NCBI RefSeq assembly: GCF_013407595.1
Contig: NZ_JABEKX010000002.1
Location: 496,001-560,000 of the forward strand
From: Lacticaseibacillus absianus
GTDB lineage: Bacteria > Bacillota > Bacilli > Lactobacillales > Lactobacillaceae
Direction of reading: 5' to 3'
Length of the DNA stretch: 64,000 bases
The number at the start of each line of letters is the position of its first letter. Position 1 is the stretch's first letter. A program made the translations under genes and the position numbers. The notes under the pieces were generated by a model. That model saw nothing but the letters and a program-made list of their open reading frames with translations. It did no database searches and had not been told where the DNA came from. Below, piece after piece: positions 54,729 through 63,688 of this stretch.

Positions 54729-54938
54729 GTGAAGGGGCGGGTCAAGCTGTTCGATGAGGCCAAGGGGTTTGGCTTCATCGAACTGCCGAATCAGCCGGAC
54801 GTGTTCGTCCACTTCTCCGCGATCGTTGGCGGCGGGTATAAGGTCCTGACCCCGGGCCAGCAAGTCGACTTCGTGATCGTCGAAGGCCCACGAGGCCCGC
54901 AGGCGGCTAACGTCAAGGTCGAACCAGACGCTGATTGA
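54729..54938 (+). CDS. cold-shock-domain protein
   Basis: 69 residues from a GTG one base after the ileS stop codon. The RNA-binding motifs are KGFGFIE and VFVHFSAI, as in CspA-type proteins. The C-terminal half ([20 protein letters not shown]) fits the fold. GAGG sits 7 bases before the GTG inside ileS, so translation is coupled. Single-stranded nucleic acid chaperone, probably expressed with ileS. Confidence 0.88.
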   Translation: MKGRVKLFDEAKGFGFIELPNQPDVFVHFSAIVGGGYKVLTPGQQVDFVIVEGPRGPQAANVKVEPDAD

Positions 54939-54943
54939 CCATT

Positions 54944-54989
54944 AAAGATGCCCGCCGCATTGCCATCAGGCAGTGCGGCGGGCATCTTT
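54944..54989. terminator. bidirectional terminator between the cold-shock gene and pstS
   Basis: A 21-bp near-perfect stem (AAAGATGCCCGCCGC...GCGGCGGGCATCTTT) with a four-base loop, between convergent genes. Confidence 0.92.
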
Positions 54990-55009
54990 GCGTCTGTTGA
55001 GGCGTCAGC

Positions 55010-55891
55010 TCACTTCACGTCTTCGATCTGACCATCATGGGTGCGGGCCACTTTCATCGCCGTGACCGGAATGTAGCCCATCTTCTTCACCAGGCTGGCT
55101 TGCACCTTGGCGGATTGGATGTAGTGGATGAACTTCGCCGTTGCGGCCTTAGGCGACCCTTTGGTGTACATGTGCTCGTAGGCCCAGACGACCCACTTGT
55201 TCGTCGTCACGTTCGCGTCGGTCGGGGCGACCCCGTCGAGGCTGAGCTTGTTGACGCCGCTTTGAATCGCGGAGAAGGCAAGGTAGGAGATCGCCCCGGG
55301 GGTCGACTTGACCATCTTCATGACCGTCCCGCTGGAATCCTGTTCTTGTGCGGTCATCACCTTGTTGGTCTTGAGGGCCAGGCTCTCGAAGGTCGCGCGG
55401 GTCCCGGAGCCTTGCGCCCGGTTGATTACGACGATCTTCTGGTCCGCGCCGCCGACCTGCTGCCAGTTGGTGACTTGGCCCGTGAAGATGTCAACGAGCT
55501 GCTGGTGGGTCAGGTTCGTCACGCCGACACCGGGGTGGACGACCGGAGCGATGCCGACCACGGCCACCTGGTGATCGACCAGGGCGTTCGCGTCCACGCC
55601 GTCTTTTTCTTGGGCAAAAATATCCGAATTCCCGACGGTGACTGCGCCGCTCGCCACCTGACTGAGGCCGGCGCCGGAGCCGCCGCCTTGAACGGTGATG
55701 TCCGCGCCGGGGGTCGCGTCGGTGTACTGCTGCGCCGCGGCCTCGACCAGTGGCTGAAGTGCCGTCGAGCCGACTGCGACGATCTTCGTCTGCGCGGTGC
55801 TGCTGGAACTCGCCGGGGTCTTACTTGGACTGCTGCAGCCCGCCAAGGCGAAGAGCAAGGTGACGCTGAGGAGCAAACCAGTTTTTTTCAT
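55010..55891 (-). CDS. pstS: phosphate-binding lipoprotein, PstS-like
   Basis: 293 residues. Lipoprotein signal KKTGLLLSVTLLFALAGC. Phosphate-site motifs: GSTALQPLVEAAAQQY, QGGGSGAGLSQVASG, and NRAQGSGTRATFE. GGAGG precedes the ATG at 55891; the frame is open further upstream but without a start signal. No pstCAB genes follow, so the permease must be elsewhere or this is a stand-alone binding protein. TTTAC repeats upstream suggest phosphate control. Confidence 0.92.
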   Translation of the reverse strand: MKKTGLLLSVTLLFALAGCSSPSKTPASSSSTAQTKIVAVGSTALQPLVEAAAQQYTDATPGADITVQGGGSGAGLSQVASGAVTVGNSDIFAQEKDGVDANALVDHQVAVVGIAPVVHPGVGVTNLTHQQLVDIFTGQVTNWQQVGGADQKIVVINRAQGSGTRATFESLALKTNKVMTAQEQDSSGTVMKMVKSTPGAISYLAFSAIQSGVNKLSLDGVAPTDANVTTNKWVVWAYEHMYTKGSPKAATAKFIHYIQSAKVQASLVKKMGYIPVTAMKVARTHDGQIEDVK

Positions 55892-55937
55892 GATCGTGCC
55901 TCCAATTTCTGATGTGTCTCTAGCATACCCAGTGAAT

Positions 55938-56015
55938 GTAAAGTGACGTGCATCATTGTGTAAAGACACGGTATCGACGGTAAATATCTGACCGCGATTC
56001 CGTAAAAAGTGTAAA
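55938..56015 (-). promoter_or_regulatory. TTTAC repeats upstream of pstS, candidate Pho boxes
   Basis: On the minus strand TTTAC occurs five times; plus-strand starts are 55938, 55960, 55980, 56002 and 56011. Spacings 22, 20 and 22 bases are close to two 11-bp steps, as in PhoP-type direct repeats. It lies 46-124 bases before pstS. Confidence 0.5.
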
Positions 56016-56023
56016 TTGCCCCT

Positions 56024-56053
56024 TTGCATTTTCTGAAAATCACGGCGTATAAT
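56024..56053 (+). promoter_or_regulatory. promoter of the MFS transporter gene
   Basis: TTGCAT (56024-56029), 18 bases, TATAAT (56048-56053). Confidence 0.75.
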
Positions 56054-56093
56054 GAACGACGAACCACAGTTTAGACACCACATGGAGGTACTT

Positions 56094-57524
56094 ATGACGA
56101 GTTATGTCAACGATCCCAAGGTTCAAAAGAACCGTTGGTGGATCATTACCGCGGTGGGGATGTTCACCATTATGTCGACGCTCGACGCATCGATCGTCAA
56201 TATTGCATTGCCAGTGATGGCTAACGACCTGGCCATCCCGATGAATCAAGCCGAGTGGGTCGTGTCGATCTACCTGATCGTGATCTGTGCGCTGCTCCTG
56301 TTGATGGGGCGCCTCGGGGACACGGTCGGGAAGATCCGGATCTTTCGCCTCGGCACGGTCTTGTTCACCGTCGGCTCGCTGTTCGCCGGCTTCAATCACA
56401 GCTTCGCGCTCCTGTTGGCGGCGCGGGTGGTGCAGGCGCTGGGCGCGAGCATGACCATGGCCAACAACAACGGCATCATCACGGAGGTCTTCCCGATGAA
56501 AGAGCGCGGCAAGGCGCTTGGGCTGATCGGCTCGTTCGTGTCGGTCGGCTCGATCGCCGGGCCGGGCTTGGGGGGACTGATCCTCGGGCAGCTCCCGTGG
56601 GGCTACATTTTCTGGATCAACCTACCGATCGGGGTGATCACCATGATCGTGGGCCAGATCGTGTTGCCGAAGGACCTCGCCCCGAGCCACGCGGCGATCG
56701 ACTGGCCGGGCTTCATCAGCTTCGTCTGCGCGATCGTCCCGTTCTTCCTGGCCGTCAACATGGGCCAGGTCGTGGGTTTTGGCAACTGGCGGGTGCTGGC
56801 ACTGTTCGCGATCGCGGGGCTCGCGCTGGCGGCATTCGTCCGCATCGAGCAGCACCACCCGGCACCGCTGGTGGCGTTCAAGCTTTTTCGCAACGCCGAG
56901 TTCACGCTCAGCCTGCTGGCCGGGTTCTTGATCTTCGTGACGAACTTCTTCTTCAACGTGATCTCACCGTTCTACTTCGAGAACGCGCGGGGCTTGTCCG
57001 CAACGACAGCCGGCTATATCCTGATGCTCTTTCCCGTCGTGCAGGTGATCGTCGCGCCGCTGGCCGGCAGCCTGTCGGATAAGATCGGCCCGTACACCAT
57101 CACGTTGGTGGGGCTGGGCGTGATCTTGGTCAGCCAGCTCGGCTACGCGCAGCTCGGGCTAGCGACCCCCGTCGCGGTGGTCCTGCTCCTGATCGGGCTG
57201 ATGGGCTTCGGGAACGGGACGTTCCAATCGCCCAACAACACGATCGTGATGAGTGCGGTGGCCCCTCAGGACTTGGGGATCGCCGGCGGGTTGAACGCAC
57301 TGGCGCGCAACTTGGGCATGGTGGTCGGCATCTCGGCGGCGACGACGACGCTGTTCGCGTCGATGAGTCAGTCGGCGGGGCGCAAGGTCACGACGTACCT
57401 GCCGGCGCACCCGGCGTATTTCATCACCGGGATGCACCGGGCCTTCGTTCTGGCGGCGGCGCTGTGTCTGGTCGCCGTCGCGTTGACCGCCTACCGCATG
57501 CACCAGCAGCGTGCGGCCAAGTAA
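56094..57524 (+). CDS. MFS drug efflux transporter, DHA2 (EmrB/QacA) type
   Basis: 476 residues with about 14 membrane helices. Family motifs: STLDASIVNIALPVMANDL in helix 1, WVVSIYLIVICALLLLMGRL then GDTVGK (motif A), and GPGLGGLILGQLPWGYIFWI (motif C region). Likely a proton-driven exporter of drugs or other small compounds; substrate unknown. GGAGGT precedes the ATG at 56094. Divergent from pstS, with its own promoter. Confidence 0.92.
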   Translation: MTSYVNDPKVQKNRWWIITAVGMFTIMSTLDASIVNIALPVMANDLAIPMNQAEWVVSIYLIVICALLLLMGRLGDTVGKIRIFRLGTVLFTVGSLFAGFNHSFALLLAARVVQALGASMTMANNNGIITEVFPMKERGKALGLIGSFVSVGSIAGPGLGGLILGQLPWGYIFWINLPIGVITMIVGQIVLPKDLAPSHAAIDWPGFISFVCAIVPFFLAVNMGQVVGFGNWRVLALFAIAGLALAAFVRIEQHHPAPLVAFKLFRNAEFTLSLLAGFLIFVTNFFFNVISPFYFENARGLSATTAGYILMLFPVVQVIVAPLAGSLSDKIGPYTITLVGLGVILVSQLGYAQLGLATPVAVVLLLIGLMGFGNGTFQSPNNTIVMSAVAPQDLGIAGGLNALARNLGMVVGISAATTTLFASMSQSAGRKVTTYLPAHPAYFITGMHRAFVLAAALCLVAVALTAYRMHQQRAAK

Positions 57525-57556
57525 AGCGTTGGTCAGTGATCCAATGAGGATCGCAG

Positions 57557-57611
57557 CCCAACAGGGGCAGTGTCGACTGGTCAATCACCAGTCGACACTG
57601 CCCCTGTTGGG
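57557..57611. repeat. perfect 25-bp inverted repeat between MFS gene and telA
   Basis: Arms 57557-57581 and 57587-57611 are perfectly complementary around a five-base loop. It lies between two convergent genes and probably ends transcription on both strands, though neither side has a clear T-run. Confidence 0.85.
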
Positions 57612-57657
57612 TGTGCGTCAAAAAAACCGCCGATCAACATCGACGGTCCGGGGACGG

Positions 57658-58836
57658 TTAGACCTGCGGCCCGCTGCCCATGCGGCCGGAGGTGTAGTCG
57701 AGCAGGTGGTTCTTGAGGTCGTTTTCCATGTTGGACAGCTCGGCCTCGGCGGCTTTGCGCTTGGCGCGTCCGTCTTGCTGGATCTGCAGCGTCTGCTTGA
57801 GCGTGTCGACCAAGTCGTTTTGGGTCTGGGTCAGGGTCTCGATGTCGACGACCCCGCGCTCGTTCTCCTTGGCGGTCTCGATCGCACTGATCTTGAGCAT
57901 CGACGCGTTCTTCTTCAGCAGGTCGTTGGTCGTCTCGGACACCTGGCGCTGGGCAGTGACGGCGTCTTTTTGCCGCAGCAGGGTGAGGGCAATGGCGACT
58001 TGGTTCTTCCACAGCGGGATCGCGGTGTTCACGCTGGCCTGGATCTTTTCGGCCAGGGCCTGGTTGGTGTTTTGGATCAACCGGATCTGGGGGGCTTGCT
58101 GCAGCGTGATCTGCCGGGCGAGCTGTAGATCGTACGCGCGTTTTTCGAGCCGGGCTTGGAACTGCTTGAGGTCGTTGACCTCTTGGACCTTCATCTGGTC
58201 CCCGGATTCCTGGGCGTCTTTCAGGGCCGTCGGGATCGTTGTCTCCTCTAGCTCCTGAAGCTTCATCTTAGCCGCGGCGATGTAGATGTTCAGCGCGTCG
58301 AAGTAGGCCTTGTTCTGGCCGTACAGCTCCTCGAGCATCTTGTTGTCGGTCAGCAAGCCTTGCTGTTCCTTCTCGAGCCGGCTGGCGATGGAGTCGATCT
58401 GGGCACCGATCTTCTGGTATTTGGCGGTGATCTCGAAGATCGACCGCTTCACCTTGCCGAACATCTTCTTGAAGATGTTGCTGTTTTCGGCGCGCAGTTC
58501 GTCTGGGTTCGCCTCGTTCAGGCGGGCCATCAGGCTGGTCAGCGCATCGCCGACAGCCCCGGTGTCTTGGCTTTGGACCTGGTTCAGCATGGTCTGGGAG
58601 AATTGGCCGAGCTGCTTTTGGGCCGCTGCGCCGTAAGTCATGACGGCATCCTGGGTCTTGACGTCGAGTTGCTTAGCCAGTTCCTTGGCCTGGGCCTCCT
58701 GTTCGGGGGTCAGGCGGTTCTCGACTTGAGCGGGGGCGGCCTGTTCGACGACCGGGTTTGCGTTGGCCGAGAAGGGCTGGCTCAGCAGGTCATTGACGAG
58801 GCTTTGGGTCTCTGTGGTGGGTTGTTCGTCACTCAT
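57658..58836 (-). CDS. telA: TelA/YceH-family toxic anion resistance protein
   Basis: 392 residues, soluble, rich in coiled coil. Matches the TelA pattern: an N-terminal disordered lead, [40 protein letters not shown] and the later [20 protein letters not shown]. Homologues are linked to tellurite and antimicrobial tolerance, probably through envelope stress. Second gene of a pair with xpaC, which it overlaps by 8 bases. Confidence 0.92.
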   Translation of the reverse strand: MSDEQPTTETQSLVNDLLSQPFSANANPVVEQAAPAQVENRLTPEQEAQAKELAKQLDVKTQDAVMTYGAAAQKQLGQFSQTMLNQVQSQDTGAVGDALTSLMARLNEANPDELRAENSNIFKKMFGKVKRSIFEITAKYQKIGAQIDSIASRLEKEQQGLLTDNKMLEELYGQNKAYFDALNIYIAAAKMKLQELEETTIPTALKDAQESGDQMKVQEVNDLKQFQARLEKRAYDLQLARQITLQQAPQIRLIQNTNQALAEKIQASVNTAIPLWKNQVAIALTLLRQKDAVTAQRQVSETTNDLLKKNASMLKISAIETAKENERGVVDIETLTQTQNDLVDTLKQTLQIQQDGRAKRKAAEAELSNMENDLKNHLLDYTSGRMGSGPQV

Positions 58837-59557
58837 GCGTGTTCTCCATTTCTTCTTTGATGTGGGTCAGATCGACAGTGTGGCCGGGCTGAACAGTCGA
58901 TTCGGCCAGCCGTGGGGTGATCTGCTTCTTGGCTAAGCTGAGGTCGGCTTCAAGGTCGTCCAGGTCGGTTTCGACGAAGGTGGCATAGTCGGTCCGGATC
59001 GACTCGGCCAGCTCACTCAAGGTGTTGGCCGCAGTGGTCAGCACGTCGTAGGTGTCTTGGGTCTTCACCTCATGGTGGCTGATCGCCTCGTACTTCTTGG
59101 CGATGCTGACGAGGTTCGGGAGCTGTTCGTAGATAAAATGGCCGGCGATTGCCAGCTGCTTCGGTGTCTTGACCACCGCCTTGAAGTAGGCGTGCAGGAC
59201 GTCTTGCAGGTCATGGTTCAAGGCGACGGCCTTGATCTTAGGCACCCGCGCGGCGATCGCATCGAATTCGCGGATCTGGGCGGCGGCAGTGTCCATGGTC
59301 TCACGGAACAGGTCGATCTCACTGTCGCTGAGGCCCGAGTCGGCGTAGTGGGCCGCCATTTTGTCGGTCAGCGGCGGGGTCTCCTCGGGTGCTTGCGGCT
59401 TCGGGCGCGAGAGTTCCCCGATCAGGCGTGCGCCCCCGAAGACCAGGGCGACGAAGAGGGCTAGCCAGAGTTGTTGCGAGAGTAATCCGAGCGCGAACCC
59501 ACCGGCGGTCCAGATGGCCACGCGCCAGCGGCGGACACGTTTTTGGGTTTTTTTCAC
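58829..59557 (-). CDS. xpaC: XpaC-family protein
   Basis: 242 residues from GTG, with GGAAGTG upstream. N-terminal hydrophobic region ([33 protein letters not shown]), then a helical domain ([20 protein letters not shown] and [20 protein letters not shown]) as in XpaC. Always paired with telA in Firmicutes; the older name, 5-bromo-4-chloroindolyl phosphate hydrolysis protein, does not define its role. A -10-like TAAACT lies upstream. Confidence 0.85.
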   Translation of the reverse strand: MKKTQKRVRRWRVAIWTAGGFALGLLSQQLWLALFVALVFGGARLIGELSRPKPQAPEETPPLTDKMAAHYADSGLSDSEIDLFRETMDTAAAQIREFDAIAARVPKIKAVALNHDLQDVLHAYFKAVVKTPKQLAIAGHFIYEQLPNLVSIAKKYEAISHHEVKTQDTYDVLTTAANTLSELAESIRTDYATFVETDLDDLEADLSLAKKQITPRLAESTVQPGHTVDLTHIKEEMENTHE

Positions 59558-59666
59558 GGCGTTTCACTTCCTGAGTTTTTTCGATATCGTGCCTTTAGTT
59601 TACCATAGAACCGCAGGGGGAATATCCGCCTCTAGATTGAGATTCTTTGAGTTTTGATTAAGCCAT

Positions 59667-59694
59667 TTGTAAACGCGGGCAGAATTGGTATCAT
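59667..59694 (+). promoter_or_regulatory. promoter of the Nudix gene
   Basis: TTGTAA (59667-59672), 16 bases, TATCAT (59689-59694) with an adjoining TG. Confidence 0.6.
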
Positions 59695-59718
59695 TAAGGG
59701 TCGAAGGGAGGCGAGGGC

Positions 59719-60261
59719 ATGGAACGCATCGTGACCACTGAGACACTATACCGCGGACGGATCCTGACGCTGACGCGCGCGACGGTCGCACTACCGGATG
59801 GCCGGACCCAGGTGCGGGAGATCGTCCGAACGCATGGGGCAGCCGGCGTCCTCGCCATTCGCGGGGCGCGTGCGCTGTTCGTCAGGCAGTGGCGCACGCC
59901 GCTGCGGCAGGAGACATTGGAGCTGCCGGCCGGCCGCATCGAGCCGGGCGAGTCGCCGCTTCAGTGTGCGCAACGCGAACTCAACGAGGAGGCCCAGCTA
60001 GCGGCGACGACCTGGCAGGCGCTAGGCGCGTTTTACCAAAGCGCCGGCTTCTCGGACGCACAGACGCACCTGTTCATGGCCACCGGCCTGCACCACCCGG
60101 CGCACCAGCGCCCGTTGGACGACGGTGAACAGCTGGCGGGCGAGTGGTTGACGCTCGACCAGGCGCAGGCGGCGCAAGCCGAAGGGACGCTCTGCGACGC
60201 GAAGACGCTGATCGGGCTGAATGCCTGGCGCGCGATGAGACAGGAGGAAGACCATGGCTGA
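59719..60261 (+). CDS. Nudix hydrolase, ADP-ribose pyrophosphatase type
   Basis: 180 residues. Nudix box GRIEPGESPLQCAQRELNEE follows G-x5-E-x7-REL-x-EE; the usual Gly after EE-x is Gln here (EEAQL). The upstream strand VRQWRTPLRQETLELPA and the following LGAFYQSAGFSDAQTHLF are typical of ADP-ribose pyrophosphatases. Likely cleaves ADP-ribose to AMP and ribose 5-phosphate. GGGAGG precedes the ATG; the end overlaps the next gene by 8 bases. Confidence 0.9.
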   Translation: MERIVTTETLYRGRILTLTRATVALPDGRTQVREIVRTHGAAGVLAIRGARALFVRQWRTPLRQETLELPAGRIEPGESPLQCAQRELNEEAQLAATTWQALGAFYQSAGFSDAQTHLFMATGLHHPAHQRPLDDGEQLAGEWLTLDQAQAAQAEGTLCDAKTLIGLNAWRAMRQEEDHG

Positions 60262-60508
60262 AACACGTTCTCGCAAGGCTTACCGTGAGGCACAACAGCA
60301 CGCTGAGACCGAAGCGGAGAGCCGCGACGCGCGGCGCCGCCAGGTCGAGCGTGATTACGCGAAGCAGACGCGAACGCACCCGACCACGGGCCGATTCGAT
60401 GACGTTACCTATAAGAAGGTCAATAGCCTGAAGAAAAAGCTGAACTGGGCGATCGGCATCGTGATCGGGTTGCTCGTGATCGTCGCCGGGGTATTGTTTG
60501 GGTTGTGA
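60254..60508 (+). CDS. small C-tail-anchored membrane protein, unknown
   Basis: 84 residues: a highly charged N-terminal part (RKAYREAQQHAETEAESRDA) and a single C-terminal membrane helix (WAIGIVIGLLVIVAGVLFGL). Overlaps the Nudix gene by 8 bases, with GGAGGAAG as Shine-Dalgarno, so it is co-translated. Not recognised as a named family; small proteins of this kind often sit before mtnN in lactobacilli. Confidence 0.82.
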   Translation: MAETRSRKAYREAQQHAETEAESRDARRRQVERDYAKQTRTHPTTGRFDDVTYKKVNSLKKKLNWAIGIVIGLLVIVAGVLFGL

Positions 60509-60584
60509 CTGACTAAAAGTCAGTGTACAATAGAGGACCGTGACCACCAGACGGTCAGTTGAACGAGACAGGAGAGAATTGAGC

Positions 60585-61280
60585 ATGAAGTTAGGCGTTA
60601 TCTGTGCGATGGAAGAAGAGATCCGCACGCTGTTGGGGCAGCTGGAAGGCCAGCGCGAGCAAGTCTTTGCCAGCCAGCATTACTACCACGGCACGATCGA
60701 CGGGATCGAGGTCACCTTAGTCGAATGCGGGATCGGTAAGGTCCAGGCGGCCATGACGACCGCGATCTTGATCGACCAGTACCAACCAGATGTCGTCATC
60801 AACACCGGTTCGGCCGGCGGCATCGGCCCGGCGCTGAACATCGGCGATGTCGTGATCGCCAGCGCGGTCGCATACCACGACGTTGATTCGACGGCGTTTG
60901 GCTACCTGCCGGGCCAGCTTCCCGCCCAGCCGCAGCGCTTCACGGCGGATGAGACGCTGGTCGCGGCGATCGCTAAGGCGGCGCAGGCGGTGGACCTGAC
61001 CACGCATGTGGGCTTGATCGTGACCGGCGATCAGTTCATCAACAGCCAAGCTGCGATCGCGCGCATTCACGCGATCTACCCGGAGGCGCTGGCGTCTGAG
61101 ATGGAAGGCGGCGCGATCGGCCAGGTCGCCACGCAGTTCCACAAGCCGTTCGTTGTGATCCGGGCGATGAGCGATAACGGTGACGAGTCGGCCAGTGTGA
61201 ACTTCGATGAGTTCATTATCGAGGCCGGGCGGCGGAGCGCCGCGATGCTTTTGGCCTACATCAAGCAGCTCGCAGCCTGA
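60585..61280 (+). CDS. mtnN: 5'-methylthioadenosine/S-adenosylhomocysteine nucleosidase
   Basis: 231 residues from the ATG at 60585 (MKLGVICAMEEEIRTLL), AGGAGAG upstream. Family motifs GIGKVQAAMTTAILIDQYQP, NTGSAGGIGPALNIGDVVIA, the catalytic region ASEMEGGAIGQVA and MSDNGDESA. Splits MTA and SAH to adenine and the thioribose compound, clearing inhibitors of methylation. Followed at 26 bases by a cysteine desulfurase. Confidence 0.96.
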   Translation: MKLGVICAMEEEIRTLLGQLEGQREQVFASQHYYHGTIDGIEVTLVECGIGKVQAAMTTAILIDQYQPDVVINTGSAGGIGPALNIGDVVIASAVAYHDVDSTAFGYLPGQLPAQPQRFTADETLVAAIAKAAQAVDLTTHVGLIVTGDQFINSQAAIARIHAIYPEALASEMEGGAIGQVATQFHKPFVVIRAMSDNGDESASVNFDEFIIEAGRRSAAMLLAYIKQLAA

Positions 61281-61306
61281 CCCAACAAGCGCAAAGGAGT
61301 GACGTC

Positions 61307-62467
61307 ATGGCACATATTTACCTCGATAACGCCGCCACGACCCCGATGGCTAAGCAGGTCATCGCGGCCATGACGGAACAGATGACCAATGATTACGGCA
61401 ACCCGAGCTCGACGCATTGGTTCGGTCGGACGGCGCACACCGTGATGGACCAAAGCCGGCAGACGCTGGCCGCCAGCATCGGTGCCCGGATGGGTGAGAT
61501 CCAGCTCACCAGCGGGGCCACAGAGGCCAACAACACCGCCATCCTGCAGACGGCCCACACGCGTGCCGCCTTGGGGCGCCACATCATCACGACCGCCATC
61601 GAGCATCCCAGCGTCGGGCAACCGATGGCCCAGCTGGAACGCGAGGGCTTTCGGGTCACCTACTTACCGGTGGATGAGACCGGGCAGATCAGCCTGGGTG
61701 ACTTGGACGCGGCCTTAGACGACGAGACGATCCTGGTCTCCGTGATGATGGGGAACAACGAGGTGGGCAGCCACCTGCCGATCGCGGCGATCGGTGCGCG
61801 ACTGGCCACGCACCAGGCGTGGTTCCACACGGACGCGACGCAGGCGTACGGGTTGCTCGACATCGATGTCGCGGCCTTGGGCGTCGACTTGCTGTCGGTG
61901 TCCGCCCACAAGATCAATGGGCCTAAGGGGGTCGGCTTCCTCTACCGGCGTGACGGGCTCAACTTTCCACCGTTCATCCGCGGCGGGGAGCAGGAGATGA
62001 AGCGGCGAGCCGGCACGGAGAACGTCGTCGGGATCGCCGGGTTCGCCGCGGCGGTGAAGCTGATCACCCCGCAGACGAAGGCCGATCGGCAGGCCAAATA
62101 CCTCGGCTTCAAGCACCAGATCATCGATAACTTGCGCGCCGCAGGGATCACGTTTGACGTGAATGGCGCGGTCCAAGCCGATGCGTTGAACCATGTGTTT
62201 AACCTCTGGTTCCCAGGCGTGTCGACTTACGCGCTCCAGACGAACCTCGACTTGGCCGGGTTTGCGGTCTCGGGCGGGTCTGCCTGCACCGCGGGCAGCT
62301 TGGAGCCGTCGCACGTGCTGACAGCGATGTACGGGGCCGACAGTCCCCGGATCGCGGAGTCGATCCGGATCAGCTTCGGCAAGGACACCACGGCGCTGGA
62401 CGTGACGCAGTTCACCACGGCCTTGATCAAGATCGTCACGCGTCTGCGCGCCAAGTCCGCGCGCTAA
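61307..62467 (+). CDS. nifS: cysteine desulfurase (NifS family), probable partner of MnmA
   Basis: 386 residues. PLP-binding lysine in SVSAHKINGPKGVGF; active-site cysteine in SGGSACTAGSLEPSHVL; SGATEANNTAIL near the start. The longer Cys loop resembles YrvO/IscS-like enzymes. Second such enzyme in the window. Proximity to DUF1831 and mnmA suggests it supplies sulfur for 2-thiouridine, as YrvO does in Bacillus. AAGGAG precedes the ATG; a terminator follows. Confidence 0.95.
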   Translation: MAHIYLDNAATTPMAKQVIAAMTEQMTNDYGNPSSTHWFGRTAHTVMDQSRQTLAASIGARMGEIQLTSGATEANNTAILQTAHTRAALGRHIITTAIEHPSVGQPMAQLEREGFRVTYLPVDETGQISLGDLDAALDDETILVSVMMGNNEVGSHLPIAAIGARLATHQAWFHTDATQAYGLLDIDVAALGVDLLSVSAHKINGPKGVGFLYRRDGLNFPPFIRGGEQEMKRRAGTENVVGIAGFAAAVKLITPQTKADRQAKYLGFKHQIIDNLRAAGITFDVNGAVQADALNHVFNLWFPGVSTYALQTNLDLAGFAVSGGSACTAGSLEPSHVLTAMYGADSPRIAESIRISFGKDTTALDVTQFTTALIKIVTRLRAKSAR

Positions 62468-62472
62468 CGGTC

Positions 62473-62500
62473 AAAAACCGCGTTGAGTCGCGGTTTTTTT
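62473..62500 (+). terminator. terminator after the second cysteine desulfurase gene
   Basis: Stem AAAAACCGCG/CGCGGTTTTT with a six-base loop and seven T residues. Confidence 0.92.
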
Positions 62501-62560
62501 GCGCACAGGGGCGCGGCAATGTTAAACTAGAAGCGTATCCAATGCGAGGAGTGTGAGAGT

Positions 62561-62902
62561 ATGGCATTAGCGGCGACCGGGTCAGCCTTGGGCGACCCAC
62601 GGACCTACCAGATCAGCGCGCAACTGAAGCGCTACACGTTGATCGACTTAGGGTTTGTTCAGACGAAGAACGGGAACTTCCAGTTAGAGCGCAGCCTCGA
62701 TCCGAACTCACCGTTCACGGCGGCCAACAAGCTCAAGGTGACGGTCAAAAAGGACCTGTCTGCCTTCCAGATGGGTGTGACGACAGCGAACGGGCTGAAG
62801 GCGGTCAACATCTTCCAAGACGCGAAGACCGCAGACAACGTCGAACAGTACCAGTACATCATCGATAATCTGATCGAGCGCAACGTGATCGATCCGGCGT
62901 AA
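62561..62902 (+). CDS. DUF1831-family protein
   Basis: 113 residues (MALAATGSALGDPRTYQISA, KRYTLIDLGFVQTKNGNFQL). DUF1831 is a small soluble family confined largely to lactobacilli and found between nifS and mnmA, so a link to tRNA thiolation is plausible, though its function is unknown. GCGAGGAGTG precedes the ATG. It has its own terminator. Confidence 0.88.
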   Translation: MALAATGSALGDPRTYQISAQLKRYTLIDLGFVQTKNGNFQLERSLDPNSPFTAANKLKVTVKKDLSAFQMGVTTANGLKAVNIFQDAKTADNVEQYQYIIDNLIERNVIDPA

Positions 62903-62907
62903 CACAC

Positions 62908-62932
62908 GGGGCCGTGGTAACGCGGCCTTTTT
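62908..62932 (+). terminator. DUF1831 gene terminator
   Basis: Short GC stem GGCCG/CGGCC followed by about six T residues, right after the stop. Confidence 0.75.
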
Positions 62933-63136
62933 GTGTGCCTAGGCGCCGGCGCGAGGCTGTACGCGCTCAGGTCAGCACCGGCCGGCTTCGCCTGGCCCGG
63001 TGGCGCAACGGCGACGTGCCGGTGCCACGGTGCATTAGGGCGCGATCAGTCAGGGGGCAACGCGCGGTTGCGGGCAGAAATGCTGGCAGTGCGGCGAATC
63101 GACGGGTATGATGGGACCCAAAAGGAGTGGGTGAGG

Positions 63137-63667
63137 ATGACATTAAGGATCGGCGCAGCGGTGCGTCAGCAACGCGAGGCGGTCGGATTGAGCCAGACCG
63201 AGTTGGCGACGCAGCTGCACGTGACACGTCAAACCGTGTCGAAGTGGGAATTGGATAAGCGCTATCCGGACATTGCCACGCTGGTCGCGCTAGCAACGGT
63301 CTTGCACTGTGATGTGCGCGTCTTGCTGGGGATGAAGCAAAAAGTTCAGTGGCGGCACCTGCTGCGTTGGCGGGCGGAAGACAAGGAAGTCAAGTGGTAC
63401 GCTGGTGGCAGTGAGCGCGCCAAGTTGGCGATCGCGAAGCTGACGGAGATCATGGCGGCCCTGCCCCCGACCCAAGCGTCACTGCGTGCGCTGTTGCAGA
63501 CCTATTACGATCTGTTGATGGCCCAGGGGACGTCGGTGCCATACGTGCTGACCACGATGAACTTGGAAGCGGCCGGGCTGATGCACAAGCAGGGCTTCTT
63601 GTTGCCACCTGTTGCAGAGGCGCGCTATAAGGAGCTGATGCGGCTGAGCAACATTCGCTACCGGTAA
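63137..63667 (+). CDS. XRE-family transcriptional regulator
   Basis: 176 residues from the ATG at 63137, nine bases after AAGGAG; GTG at 63131 is an alternative. Cro/CI helix-turn-helix in GAAVRQQREAVGLSQTELAT and LHVTRQTVSKWELDKRYPD (residues 4-60). The C-terminal half is helical without membrane segments (AIAKLTEIMAALPPTQASLR) and not recognised. It lies between DUF1831 and mnmA, which are often closer neighbours, so it may be an insertion. Target unknown. Confidence 0.85.
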   Translation: MTLRIGAAVRQQREAVGLSQTELATQLHVTRQTVSKWELDKRYPDIATLVALATVLHCDVRVLLGMKQKVQWRHLLRWRAEDKEVKWYAGGSERAKLAIAKLTEIMAALPPTQASLRALLQTYYDLLMAQGTSVPYVLTTMNLEAAGLMHKQGFLLPPVAEARYKELMRLSNIRYR

Positions 63668-63688
63668 AGCACTTACTTTGCGTTAGGA

